Of a stretch of 5,762 bases of DNA, positions 1 through 5,100 are shown in pieces (the stretch's first letter is position 1; each line of letters begins with the position of its first letter). Under the pieces are notes generated by a model. That model had not been told where the DNA came from. It searched no databases and was given only the letters and a program-made list of their open reading frames with translations. The position numbers and the translations under genes are program-made. The stretch comes from an uncultured Christensenellaceae bacterium (GTDB lineage Bacteria; Bacillota; Clostridia; Christensenellales; UBA1242). The stretch spans positions 1 through 5,762 of the forward strand of contig CATLDS010000044.1 of the NCBI GenBank assembly GCA_949902685.1, given 5' to 3'.

Positions 1-15
1 ATGATGGATTTGTAA
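1..15 (+). CDS. 3' end of an upstream gene (last four codons and stop)
   Basis: Frame 1 reads M-M-D-L followed by TAA at 13-15. The final A of that stop is the first base of the ATG of the next gene (TAATG), an arrangement typical of two translationally coupled genes in one operon. Only four residues are visible, so no product can be named, and the fragment could be a chance reading. The support is the TAATG junction and the lack of a strong ribosome site in the 14 bases before the next ATG. Confidence 0.45.
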   Translation: MMDL

Positions 16-782
16 TGAGCAGTTCGTTCAACAACGACATTAAGGAAATTGAATTAATGTTAGGACTAGAGCAGGTAAATAAAGATGAGCCACTAGACGA
101 CAATCAAAAATGGTTAGACTATATGAATAATGAGACACCTAAGACACATGGTAGGTCTCGTATGAAAAGATTTACTACCAAATTGATAGAAGGTAGAGGT
201 GTTAAACCATGTGGCAGAGAATGTCCAGCGTGGGGTAATGCAATCATAATGAGTGGCAATCACAAGTCTATGTTCTATAGCAAATTGTTAACTAACGATA
301 GATATTATCTAGTACAGGCTGCTAGAATTACACCAGTGCCAGCAGAATGTCAAAATTTCTTCTACCATTACGTTAACCAGTATTTAAAGGACAATGCTGA
401 GTTTAGATTAGAGTTCTTGAAGTCTCTTTTCTTGAATGACAATATTCTTACTCGTAAAGAGTTGGAGTGGTTCATAGATAATTTTGGTTTCCAGACAGAG
501 TACGAAATCATCAAGAATGATACAGCGTTCCAAGAGGTAATAAAAGAGACTTTCCGTGCATTCTACGACTTGAGTAACAATGCCATGAATAATATGGCTA
601 TCAAGACTAAGAAGGCTAAAAAATTAGTTGAGAGAAATATCACTCGAATGAACAATGAATATACTAGGAGATTGAATAGTCTACTCAGTTGCTTCAAACG
701 TGAGAAATTATATGGCAGTGAGGCTAGTGAGATATTTGCTAACGATGTAGTGTTGACAGACCCTACTATTATAAAAATATAG
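15..782 (+). CDS. Hypothetical protein, 255 residues, unrecognised
   Basis: I do not recognise this protein family. The 255-residue product looks soluble: it has no signal peptide or membrane segment, is rich in charged residues and asparagine, and is mostly helical in appearance from about residue 115 onward. A basic segment (about 46-64, with HGRSRMKRF) precedes a CxxxC pair (C66, C70), and a lysine/arginine-rich stretch lies at about 197-217. These could suit nucleic-acid contact, but that is inference. The ATG at 15 overlaps the preceding stop by one base, so translation is probably coupled to an upstream gene outside the window. It ends in TAG immediately before a strong terminator and is therefore the last gene of its operon. 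Base composition and the absence of GATC match the neighbouring genes, so nothing marks it as a recent arrival. A phage or mobile-element origin is possible but unsupported. Confidence 0.8.
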   Translation: MSSSFNNDIKEIELMLGLEQVNKDEPLDDNQKWLDYMNNETPKTHGRSRMKRFTTKLIEGRGVKPCGRECPAWGNAIIMSGNHKSMFYSKLLTNDRYYLVQAARITPVPAECQNFFYHYVNQYLKDNAEFRLEFLKSLFLNDNILTRKELEWFIDNFGFQTEYEIIKNDTAFQEVIKETFRAFYDLSNNAMNNMAIKTKKAKKLVERNITRMNNEYTRRLNSLLSCFKREKLYGSEASEIFANDVVLTDPTIIKI

Positions 783-808
783 AAAAATGAGGTTAAACCT
801 CATTTTTT
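783..808. terminator. Intrinsic terminator between convergent genes, probably bidirectional
   Basis: An 11-bp perfect stem (783-793 with 797-807) has a TAA loop and a GAGGT/ACCTC core, flanked by A-runs on the left and T-runs on the right. On the plus strand it directly follows the stop of the 255-residue gene. Read on the minus strand, the same hairpin lies about 50 bases beyond the end of the GTPase gene and also ends in a T-run, so it can stop both transcripts. Positions 809-859 contain only AT-rich spacer. Confidence 0.85.
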
Positions 809-859
809 GTCGCTTTTTTGTATTAATAATCTATTTTTAGTAGATGTTGATAGAAAATG

Positions 860-2074
860 TTATATTTTATCCAATTCACTCGAAATTTGTTTTTTATCGA
901 TGTGTTGACCGATGAATACCAGTTTAATCATTCTGTCACCATACTCACTATCCCAATCTTTCCTAAAACGTTCATCGTTAAGCAATAGTTGTTCAATCTG
1001 GTATCTAGGTAGGGTGGCGTACCATGGGCCGTTCTCGTTGAGAACTTTCTGTTTGCCTGCCTGCTCATACACATATGACATACGATTATCGTCAGTGAAG
1101 TATACCAGTCCTTTGGTACGTATTATCTTCTTGCCATAATCTTTGTTAGCCCAATCTTCAAATTTAAGCCTATCGAAAGGTTTGCGTCTAAAGTATACAA
1201 ATGTACCTATACCATATTCTTCTGTCTCTCCGCCCTCATGGTCGTGATGGTGGTGATGCTCGTGCTCGTGATGATGATGTTCATGATGGTGCTCATGTTC
1301 ATGGTCATGATGTTCGTGTTCCTCTTCATGCTCATCGTTGTCTTTCTCTAGTTCTTGGAACCAACCAGCCGAAGTGAGTACATTCTCCATGTCGAATAGG
1401 TTGGTGTCTAGTATATCTTTTAGTTCAACGTTAGAATAATCAGCCTCGATGATTTTCGCTTTTGGTTGGAGGTTCTTGATAATCTTCTTCACGCGTTTTA
1501 GTTCATCTTTCGATACTTCGCTTACTTTATTCATTATAAGCACATCACAGAACTCTATCTGTTGAATGACTAAGTTCTCGATATCTTCTTCGTCTATATC
1601 CTTTTTCACCAATTCATCGCCACAGCCGAATTCTTGTACCATACGTAACGTATCTACCACACTGACTATGGCGTCAAGTTTACAGTATATAGGCATATGC
1701 TTGGCTTTGAAACTGTCGGTCAAGAAGTTGATGGTCTGTGCGATAGGAATAGGCTCGCAGATACCGCTAGCCTCTATAATGATGTGGTCGAATTTGCGTT
1801 GCTTCACGATGTCATGTATCTGGTCGATTAAATCTTGACGTAGAGTACAGCAGATACATCCGTTCTGTAGTGCTACTAGGCTCTCGTCTCGCTTGCCCAC
1901 TATACCGCCTTTCTCTATTAGGTCGGCGTCTATATTCACTTCACCTATATCATTGACTATCACTGCTACCTTGTAGCCCTTGGTATTCGTGAGTATATGA
2001 TTAAGTAGAGTGGTCTTACCACTACCTAAATAACCTGTCACTAATGTAATAGGAATAGTCTTGAATTCGCTCAT
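860..2074 (-). CDS. COG0523 (G3E/CobW-type) GTPase, ZagA/YciC-like, with histidine-rich insert; putative zinc metallochaperone
   Basis: This 404-residue G3E P-loop GTPase belongs to the COG0523 family, whose members insert or traffic metals in the cytosol. Visible motifs are Walker A GYLGSGKT (14-21), NDIGEVNIDAD (41-51), the metal-binding CxCC signature in GCICC (72-76), the Walker B-type IIIEASG (98-104), and IEFCDVLIMNKVS (173-185). SAGWFQEL (235-242) comes next, then a 32-residue segment (249-280) made only of His (20), Glu and Asp, then TEEYGIGTFVYFRRKPF and a CobW_C-type domain containing YGDRMIKLVFIGQ. The order and wording of these blocks resemble Bacillus YciC/ZagA, known from the zinc-limitation response. 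The NKxD guanine motif here reads NKVS. ATG 2074 is supported by AAGGAGA at 2079-2085. The gene lies 9 bases after an XRE regulator in one operon. I see no Zur-type box, so control by the regulator is the simplest inference. The exact metal is not shown by sequence. Confidence 0.93.
   Translation of the reverse strand: MSEFKTIPITLVTGYLGSGKTTLLNHILTNTKGYKVAVIVNDIGEVNIDADLIEKGGIVGKRDESLVALQNGCICCTLRQDLIDQIHDIVKQRKFDHIIIEASGICEPIPIAQTINFLTDSFKAKHMPIYCKLDAIVSVVDTLRMVQEFGCGDELVKKDIDEEDIENLVIQQIEFCDVLIMNKVSEVSKDELKRVKKIIKNLQPKAKIIEADYSNVELKDILDTNLFDMENVLTSAGWFQELEKDNDEHEEEHEHHDHEHEHHHEHHHHEHEHHHHHDHEGGETEEYGIGTFVYFRRKPFDRLKFEDWANKDYGKKIIRTKGLVYFTDDNRMSYVYEQAGKQKVLNENGPWYATLPRYQIEQLLLNDERFRKDWDSEYGDRMIKLVFIGQHIDKKQISSELDKI
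1235..1330 (-). other. Histidine-rich metal-binding segment encoded within the GTPase gene
   Basis: These 96 bases encode residues 249-280 of the GTPase, which are 20 His and 12 Glu/Asp with no other residue. The DNA is low-complexity, with repeated CAT/CAC/GAG/GAA codons seen on the plus strand as tcatgatg-like units. It sits between the GTPase domain and the C-terminal domain. Such segments in metallochaperones bind or store Zn or Ni; here that role is inferred from composition. Confidence 0.85.
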
Positions 2075-2083
2075 ATATTCTCC

Positions 2084-2389
2084 TTATTTCTTCAATCCGT
2101 CTATATAGCCTAATAATTTCAAACAATCTTCGTTAGACATATCGGCTATCTTGGACATCAAGGTAGATTGTACCTCACTTAGTTTAGAAAAGTCAATGTT
2201 ATTGAAATCTCTTTCCAATAAAGTGTCGGTAGATACCTTGAAAAAATCCGCGAATTTTATAATAGTCGCTATATCTGGCTCGGCTTTTCCCAATTCGTAC
2301 GAGGAGACCATGCGTTGACTTATACCAAATTTATCACCAAACTCTGTTTGTGATATTCCAAGTTCATCTCTTAATTTTTGTAATTTCAT
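2084..2389 (-). CDS. XRE/Cro-C1 family transcriptional regulator, 101 residues
   Basis: This is a DNA-binding regulator with an HTH_3-type domain at about residues 3-58. Characteristic pieces are LRDELGISQTEFGDKFGIS, the recognition-helix region QRMVSSYELGKAEPD, and the closing helix IIKFADFFKVSTDTLL. The C-terminal tail (about 60-101, ending CLKLLGYIDGLKK) resembles the short helical tail common in this family. The frame stays open upstream to 2482, but the start is placed at ATG 2387-2389 because the conserved fold begins there. In addition, a TATAAT lies exactly 6 bases upstream with a TTGTTA 17 bases further, and no ribosome site precedes any candidate ATG. Its mRNA is therefore predicted to be leaderless. 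ATG 2405-2407 would add six residues. The stop overlaps the ribosome site of the GTPase gene, so the two form one operon and the regulator probably controls both. Confidence 0.88.
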   Translation of the reverse strand: MKLQKLRDELGISQTEFGDKFGISQRMVSSYELGKAEPDIATIIKFADFFKVSTDTLLERDFNNIDFSKLSEVQSTLMSKIADMSNEDCLKLLGYIDGLKK

Positions 2390-2395
2390 GTTTAA

Positions 2396-2424
2396 ATTAT
2401 AGTTCATTCTTTTGTTTTTAACAA
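2396..2424 (-). promoter_or_regulatory. Promoter of the XRE-GTPase operon, predicted leaderless start
   Basis: On the minus strand, TTGTTA (2419-2424) is followed after exactly 17 bases by a perfect TATAAT (2396-2401), then six bases, then ATG at 2389. Transcription starts about 7 bases past the -10, which puts +1 on the A of the ATG. No Shine-Dalgarno is present. The promoter call is strong; the leaderless reading is inference from spacing. Confidence 0.7.
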
Positions 2425-2433
2425 TTTTTGGGT

Positions 2434-2470
2434 TAAAATTAAATATAAATATACAAAAATTGTCTAAAAT
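2434..2470. repeat. Imperfect direct repeat, copy 1 (left)
   Basis: These 37 bases match 2496-2532 at 31 of 37 positions, with a 15-base perfect core (ATAAATATACAAAAA at 2445-2459). Copy starts are 62 bp apart, close to six helical turns. This copy lies just upstream of the -35 of the XRE-GTPase operon. It is either a paired regulator-binding site or a remnant of local duplication; the high AT content lowers the weight. Confidence 0.6.
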
Positions 2471-2473
2471 ACT

Positions 2474-2501
2474 TGCTTTCAAGACAAAATATTAGTAAAA
2501 T
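2474..2501 (+). promoter_or_regulatory. Tentative promoter for the 72-residue XRE gene
   Basis: TTGCTT (2474-2479) is followed after 16 bases by TAAAAT (2496-2501). The -10 is one mismatch from consensus and the -35 is weak. Transcription would begin near 2508, giving a leader of about 38 bases before ATG 2546, which carries a good ribosome site. A similar TTGTTT-16-TAAAAT lies 62 bp to the left (2412-2439), in register with the direct repeat. Confidence 0.35.
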
Positions 2502-2532
2502 AACAAATAAATATACAAAAAATGTTTAACAT
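2496..2532. repeat. Imperfect direct repeat, copy 2 (right)
   Basis: This is the second copy of the 37-base repeat, with its perfect 15-base core at 2507-2521. It covers the predicted -10 and leader of the divergent 72-residue XRE gene. Because the repeat runs through an upstream in-frame ATG at 2522, it supports that ATG being non-coding and the true start being 2546. Confidence 0.6.
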
Positions 2533-2533
2533 T

Positions 2534-2543
2534 AGGGAGGAAG
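2534..2543 (+). promoter_or_regulatory. Ribosome binding site that decides the start of the 72-residue XRE gene
   Basis: AGGGAGGAAG contains GGAGG ending 5 bases before ATG 2546. The earlier in-frame ATG at 2522 is preceded only by A-rich sequence, so the start at 2546 is preferred. Confidence 0.8.
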
Positions 2544-2545
2544 AT

Positions 2546-2764
2546 ATGAGAAGGTGTGAAGTGTATTATGATGTATCTTATATTGATAGATATATCGCTC
2601 GAAACAATATTAGCAAGAGTGAGTTCGCTAGACGATGTGGTATCAGTCTAGTTACGCTGAATAAGATTTATGCTTGCCAGAATGTTAGATATAGAGTGCT
2701 GATGAGTTTGGTACAAGTATTAGATGTCAGCCCTAGTATTTTGTTGGGAATTGAGAGAGATTAA
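2546..2764 (+). CDS. Small XRE/Cro-C1 family regulator, 72 residues
   Basis: A compact helix-turn-helix protein consisting of the DNA-binding domain alone. After a short N-terminal strand-like stretch (MRRCEVYYDVSY) come helix 1 (about 12-20), then NISKSEFARRCGISLVTLNKIYACQ (about 21-45), which contains the two HTH helices, and a final helix ending LVQVLDVSPSILLG. This layout matches HTH_26/Cro-type repressors. The start at 2546 is chosen from its strong ribosome site; an upstream in-frame ATG would add eight residues without one. It is divergent from the XRE-GTPase operon. It ends 37 bases before the U32 gene, which has its own promoter, so the two are probably not a simple operon, although read-through is possible because no terminator lies between them. 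Its target is unknown; the repeats beside it are the obvious candidates. Confidence 0.85.
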   Translation: MRRCEVYYDVSYIDRYIARNNISKSEFARRCGISLVTLNKIYACQNVRYRVLMSLVQVLDVSPSILLGIERD

Positions 2765-2766
2765 TA

Positions 2767-2795
2767 TTGTATATATTTTCATTTTATGTTATAAT
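2767..2795 (+). promoter_or_regulatory. Promoter of the U32 gene, extended -10, predicted leaderless start
   Basis: TTGTAT (2767-2772), a 17-base spacer and a perfect TATAAT (2790-2795) preceded by TG-T form an extended -10 element. The ATG at 2802 begins 6 bases after TATAAT, exactly where transcription should start. No Shine-Dalgarno lies before either ATG 2802 or ATG 2808. The promoter is well supported; leaderless translation is inferred. Confidence 0.78.
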
Positions 2796-2801
2796 CAACA
2801 T

Positions 2802-4805
2802 ATGAAGATGAAGTTATTATCTCCAGCAGGAGATTTCGATAGTCTAAAGATGGCGGTATATAATGGAGCAGATGAGGTATATCTAGGTATACGTGACTAT
2901 AATGCCAGAAATAATATCACAGGTTTTTCTATCGATAACTTAAAAGAGGCTGTTGATTTCGCACATATTTTCGGTGTGAAAGTTCATTTGACAGTGAACA
3001 TTCTATTTCGTGACGATGAGATACAGTCCGCTCTTGATTTAATAGTAGAGGCATACAATATTGGAGTAGATGCCTTCATTGTTCAAGATTTAGGATTAGC
3101 CTCTCTAGTACACGAGCATTATCCTATAATAGAGATGCACGCTAGTACGCAGATGGGTATTCATAATCTTGAAGGTGTGCGTGCGGTGGAGAGTCTGGGA
3201 TTTAAACGAGTTGTATTATCGCGTGAGACTCCATTAGACGAGATTAAACGTATTCGAGATAATTCAAATGTAGAGATTGAATACTTTAGTCAAGGTGCAT
3301 TATGTGTCAGTTTCTCTGGTAATTGTTATCTTAGTTCGTACGAACATGATGCGAGTGGTAATCGTGGCAAATGCAAGCAATTATGCAGACTACCTTTTAC
3401 CTTATCTAAGGATGACAAGGATATTAAATCGGGATATTTATTAAGTGCCAAAGATTTTAATATGCTGGATAGATTAAGAGAACTCGAGGATGCTGGTGTC
3501 ACGGCTATCAAGATTGAAGGTAGAGCGAGGAGACCATACTATGTCGCTACTGCTACTCGTGTGTATCGCAATGCGTTAGATGGACGTAGGGTTGGCGATA
3601 AAGATTTGTCACTTGCATTTAATAGAGGATTTACGCATGGGTATTTCAATGGCAACAGCAATATTTTATCTAAGGTGCAAGGACACAATGGTATTGAGAT
3701 AGGCAGTGTTAAAGAGGTTAATACTGGTAAACGTTTCAACGAAGTATACATTAAGACCAATTATGATTTAGTGTGCAAGAGTAGTTTAAAATTTTTCTTA
3801 AATGGGGAAGAAGTATGCACAATATCACCTTATGATGTGGTTAGAGTAGGAAATTTAGTGAAAATTACTACCACAGCGAATATTCCTGTGGGTGCGAAAG
3901 TTAACTTAATCACGGATGCGAAAAAGGAAGAGATAGCTTTGTCGTTCGCTCGAAAGAGAGAGATAGATATTGAAATTACCGCATTAGAGAATTCACCTAT
4001 CATGGCTCAAATCAACATTGCTTACGAGAGTATACAAATCAACGGAGATGTCCTCGATGATGCGAAGTCGGCGCCGTTATCTATTAGTGATATTGAAAAA
4101 TGTTTCAACAAGAGTGAATATTTTGCTCCTAAAATTAGGTGCAATCTAGGTAATGTATTCATGCCTAAATCTAGACTTAATGAGTTTAGGAGAATGGTTT
4201 ATGATGAGGTCACTAGAAGATTAACCGAGATGAAGAGAGAGAGTTTAACGAAAATCAAAATTCAACCTCCTAAACAAGTGAAAGTGCTAGATGATTATAC
4301 AATTATTAATGAATTTACAACGACTGACGCGAAAAATATCATACTAGATTTATACGATTATTCGAGCGAGAATGTGGCTAGCCTTGTGGATAAATATATG
4401 GGTAAAAGTATATATCTAAATCTACCTAATTTTGCTCTTAAACCAGATATAAAATATTTGCGTGACTTGGTGACTAAATACAAGTTAGGTGTAGTCATCA
4501 ACAATGTTTATGGGGTGACATTTAACTGTGAAAAAATTGCAGGTGGTGGAATGAATGTGTATAATTCATTCTCTGCTAGATTACTAGATATGCCAATTTT
4601 TGTGGCAGAAGAGTGTGGACTAGATGCACCTAAAATAAATATGCCGTATATGACACTTAGACATTGCCCTATGAAAGAATTCTTGAATGCGAACTGTGAT
4701 AAATGTCCATATATGGATGGTTACAAATATAGAATGTCGAGCGGTAAAGAGTTTAACCTAAAGCGAAAGAAATTATCTTCGTGTACATTTTATTTAACAG
4801 ATTAA
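2802..4805 (+). CDS. U32 family protein with DUF3656-like region, RlhA-type (putative RNA hydroxylase; annotated 'peptidase')
   Basis: The 667-residue protein is close to the usual size of RlhA-type U32 proteins. The N-terminal U32 domain opens with MKMKLLSPAGDFDSLKMAVYNGADEVYLG. The U32 signature follows as EYFSQGALCVSFSGNCYLSS (about 161-179), then SGNRGKCKQLCRLPF, then LLSAKDFNMLDRLRELEDAGVTAIKIEGRARRPYYVA. The four cysteines C168, C175, C191 and C195 match the conserved set expected to hold an iron-sulfur cluster. A beta-rich segment (about 300-375) and a DUF3656-like region (about 376-480) come next. The C-terminal domain carries four further cysteines (C622, C632, C635, C661). E. coli RlhA hydroxylates a 23S rRNA cytidine, and shorter U32 relatives (TrhP/YegQ) hydroxylate tRNA U34; RNA hydroxylation is therefore more likely than proteolysis, but the substrate here is not determined. 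The frame is open upstream to 2724, but starting there would overlap the preceding gene. A terminator follows directly. Confidence 0.93.
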   Translation: MKMKLLSPAGDFDSLKMAVYNGADEVYLGIRDYNARNNITGFSIDNLKEAVDFAHIFGVKVHLTVNILFRDDEIQSALDLIVEAYNIGVDAFIVQDLGLASLVHEHYPIIEMHASTQMGIHNLEGVRAVESLGFKRVVLSRETPLDEIKRIRDNSNVEIEYFSQGALCVSFSGNCYLSSYEHDASGNRGKCKQLCRLPFTLSKDDKDIKSGYLLSAKDFNMLDRLRELEDAGVTAIKIEGRARRPYYVATATRVYRNALDGRRVGDKDLSLAFNRGFTHGYFNGNSNILSKVQGHNGIEIGSVKEVNTGKRFNEVYIKTNYDLVCKSSLKFFLNGEEVCTISPYDVVRVGNLVKITTTANIPVGAKVNLITDAKKEEIALSFARKREIDIEITALENSPIMAQINIAYESIQINGDVLDDAKSAPLSISDIEKCFNKSEYFAPKIRCNLGNVFMPKSRLNEFRRMVYDEVTRRLTEMKRESLTKIKIQPPKQVKVLDDYTIINEFTTTDAKNIILDLYDYSSENVASLVDKYMGKSIYLNLPNFALKPDIKYLRDLVTKYKLGVVINNVYGVTFNCEKIAGGGMNVYNSFSARLLDMPIFVAEECGLDAPKINMPYMTLRHCPMKEFLNANCDKCPYMDGYKYRMSSGKEFNLKRKKLSSCTFYLTD

Positions 4806-4807
4806 AT

Positions 4808-4832
4808 AACTAGGTGGGTTACCTAGTTTTTT
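4808..4832 (+). terminator. Intrinsic terminator of the U32 gene
   Basis: An 8-bp stem, AACTAGGT (4808-4815) with ACCTAGTT (4821-4828), has a GGGTT loop and six Ts (4827-4832). It starts 3 bases after the U32 stop. Its T-tail overlaps the stop codon of the convergent XRE gene (4831-4833), so the two convergent genes have no spare spacer between them. It lacks a long T-run on the minus strand, so termination in that direction is less certain. Confidence 0.85.
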
Positions 4833-5028
4833 AAAAATCAAATAACTCATCTAAATTGACATCTAACACTTTAGATAATTCTTTAATAGTTTTGACATCT
4901 GGTTCGGTATTACCGCATTCCCAATCGCACACAGTACGAGCGGAAAAACCTAGTATCTCACCTAATCGTCTTTGAGATAATTTTCTAAGTTGTCTATAAA
5001 ATCGTATATTTTCGCCGAATGTTTTCAT
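4831..5028 (-). CDS. Small XRE/Cro-C1 family regulator, 65 residues
   Basis: A stand-alone HTH_3-type DNA-binding domain. KTFGENIRFYRQLRKLSQRRLGEILGF gives helices 1-2, SARTVCDWECGNTEPDVKTI holds the recognition helix and its following turn, and ELSKVLDVNLDELFDF closes the fold. There is no partner domain, so it probably acts as a dimeric repressor or activator. ATG 5026-5028 is used because the fold begins there; upstream in-frame sequence has no plausible start. No ribosome site is present, and an AATAAT lies only 4 bases before the ATG, so the mRNA leader would be absent or a few bases long. It is divergent from the small membrane protein gene and shares with it a 17-bp palindrome. Autoregulation together with control of that neighbour is the natural inference. 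It is convergent with the U32 gene. Confidence 0.86.
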   Translation of the reverse strand: MKTFGENIRFYRQLRKLSQRRLGEILGFSARTVCDWECGNTEPDVKTIKELSKVLDVNLDELFDF

Positions 5029-5032
5029 CTGT

Positions 5033-5062
5033 ATTATTTTGGCGGAAAATCCGCCATATAAT
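5033..5062. promoter_or_regulatory. Overlapping divergent promoters
   Basis: Plus strand: a perfect TATAAT at 5057-5062 lies 17 bases from a weak TTATTT (5034-5039). It drives the membrane protein gene, with +1 near 5069. Minus strand: TTATAT (5056-5061) and AATAAT (5033-5038), also 17 bases apart, point toward the 65-residue regulator. Each -35 falls on the other promoter's -10. The plus -10 is convincing; both -35 boxes are weak, as expected of regulated promoters. Confidence 0.5.
5040..5056. promoter_or_regulatory. Palindromic putative operator (7-3-7)
   Basis: TGGCGGA-AAA-TCCGCCA is a perfect 7-bp inverted repeat with a 3-base centre, GC-rich in an AT-rich intergenic region. It exactly fills the spacer of the plus-strand promoter and all but one base of the minus-strand one. 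A dimer of the adjacent XRE protein is the likeliest ligand; this is inferred from position and symmetry. Confidence 0.65.
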
Positions 5063-5068
5063 CGTAAT

Positions 5069-5078
5069 ATAGCGCTAT
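5069..5078. promoter_or_regulatory. Second palindrome, ATAGCGCTAT, at the predicted transcription start
   Basis: A perfect 10-bp palindrome begins at the predicted +1 of the membrane protein gene, about 29 bp centre-to-centre from the first palindrome. It has a different sequence, so it may bind another factor or be chance. Confidence 0.35.
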
Positions 5079-5100
5079 GTAATCTATACAAGGAGGAAAT

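Noticed and set aside
1235..1330. Repetitive tcatgatg-like DNA as a CRISPR array or microsatellite
   Set aside because: It is fully explained as His/Glu/Asp codons in the frame of the GTPase; there is no spacer structure.
912..1838. Open frames antisense to the GTPase gene (912-1139 and 1566-1838)
   Set aside because: They lie wholly inside a gene with clear family motifs, have no SD and encode no recognisable domain.
2438..2466. Alternative minus-strand promoter TAGACA-17-TTTAAT
   Set aside because: It is plausible by consensus, but TTGTTA-17-TATAAT at 2396-2424 is a better match and sits closer to the start. It cannot be excluded as a second promoter.
2390..2482. N-terminal extension of the 101-residue XRE gene to 2482 or 2407
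   Set aside because: The added residues are not HTH-like and run through the promoter and direct repeat; no SD precedes either candidate.
2460..2487. Inverted repeat TTGTCT ... AGACAA with a 16-base gap between the divergent XRE genes
   Set aside because: Six-base arms with a wide gap in AT-rich DNA are weak evidence for an operator; kept only as a note beside the direct repeat.
2522..2545. In-frame upstream ATG at 2522 as the start of the 72-residue XRE gene
   Set aside because: It has no ribosome site and lies inside a direct repeat shared with non-coding DNA, while ATG 2546 has GGGAGGAAG at ideal spacing.
2724..2801. Upstream extension of the U32 reading frame to 2724
   Set aside because: It would overlap the XRE gene by 41 bases, lacks an SD, and the family's N-terminus (MKLLSPAGDF) begins at 2802 or 2808.
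5059..5085. Possible Zur/Fur-type box around TCGTAATATAGCG
   Set aside because: Only one half resembles TCGTAAT; the matching ATTACGA half is missing at the required spacing.
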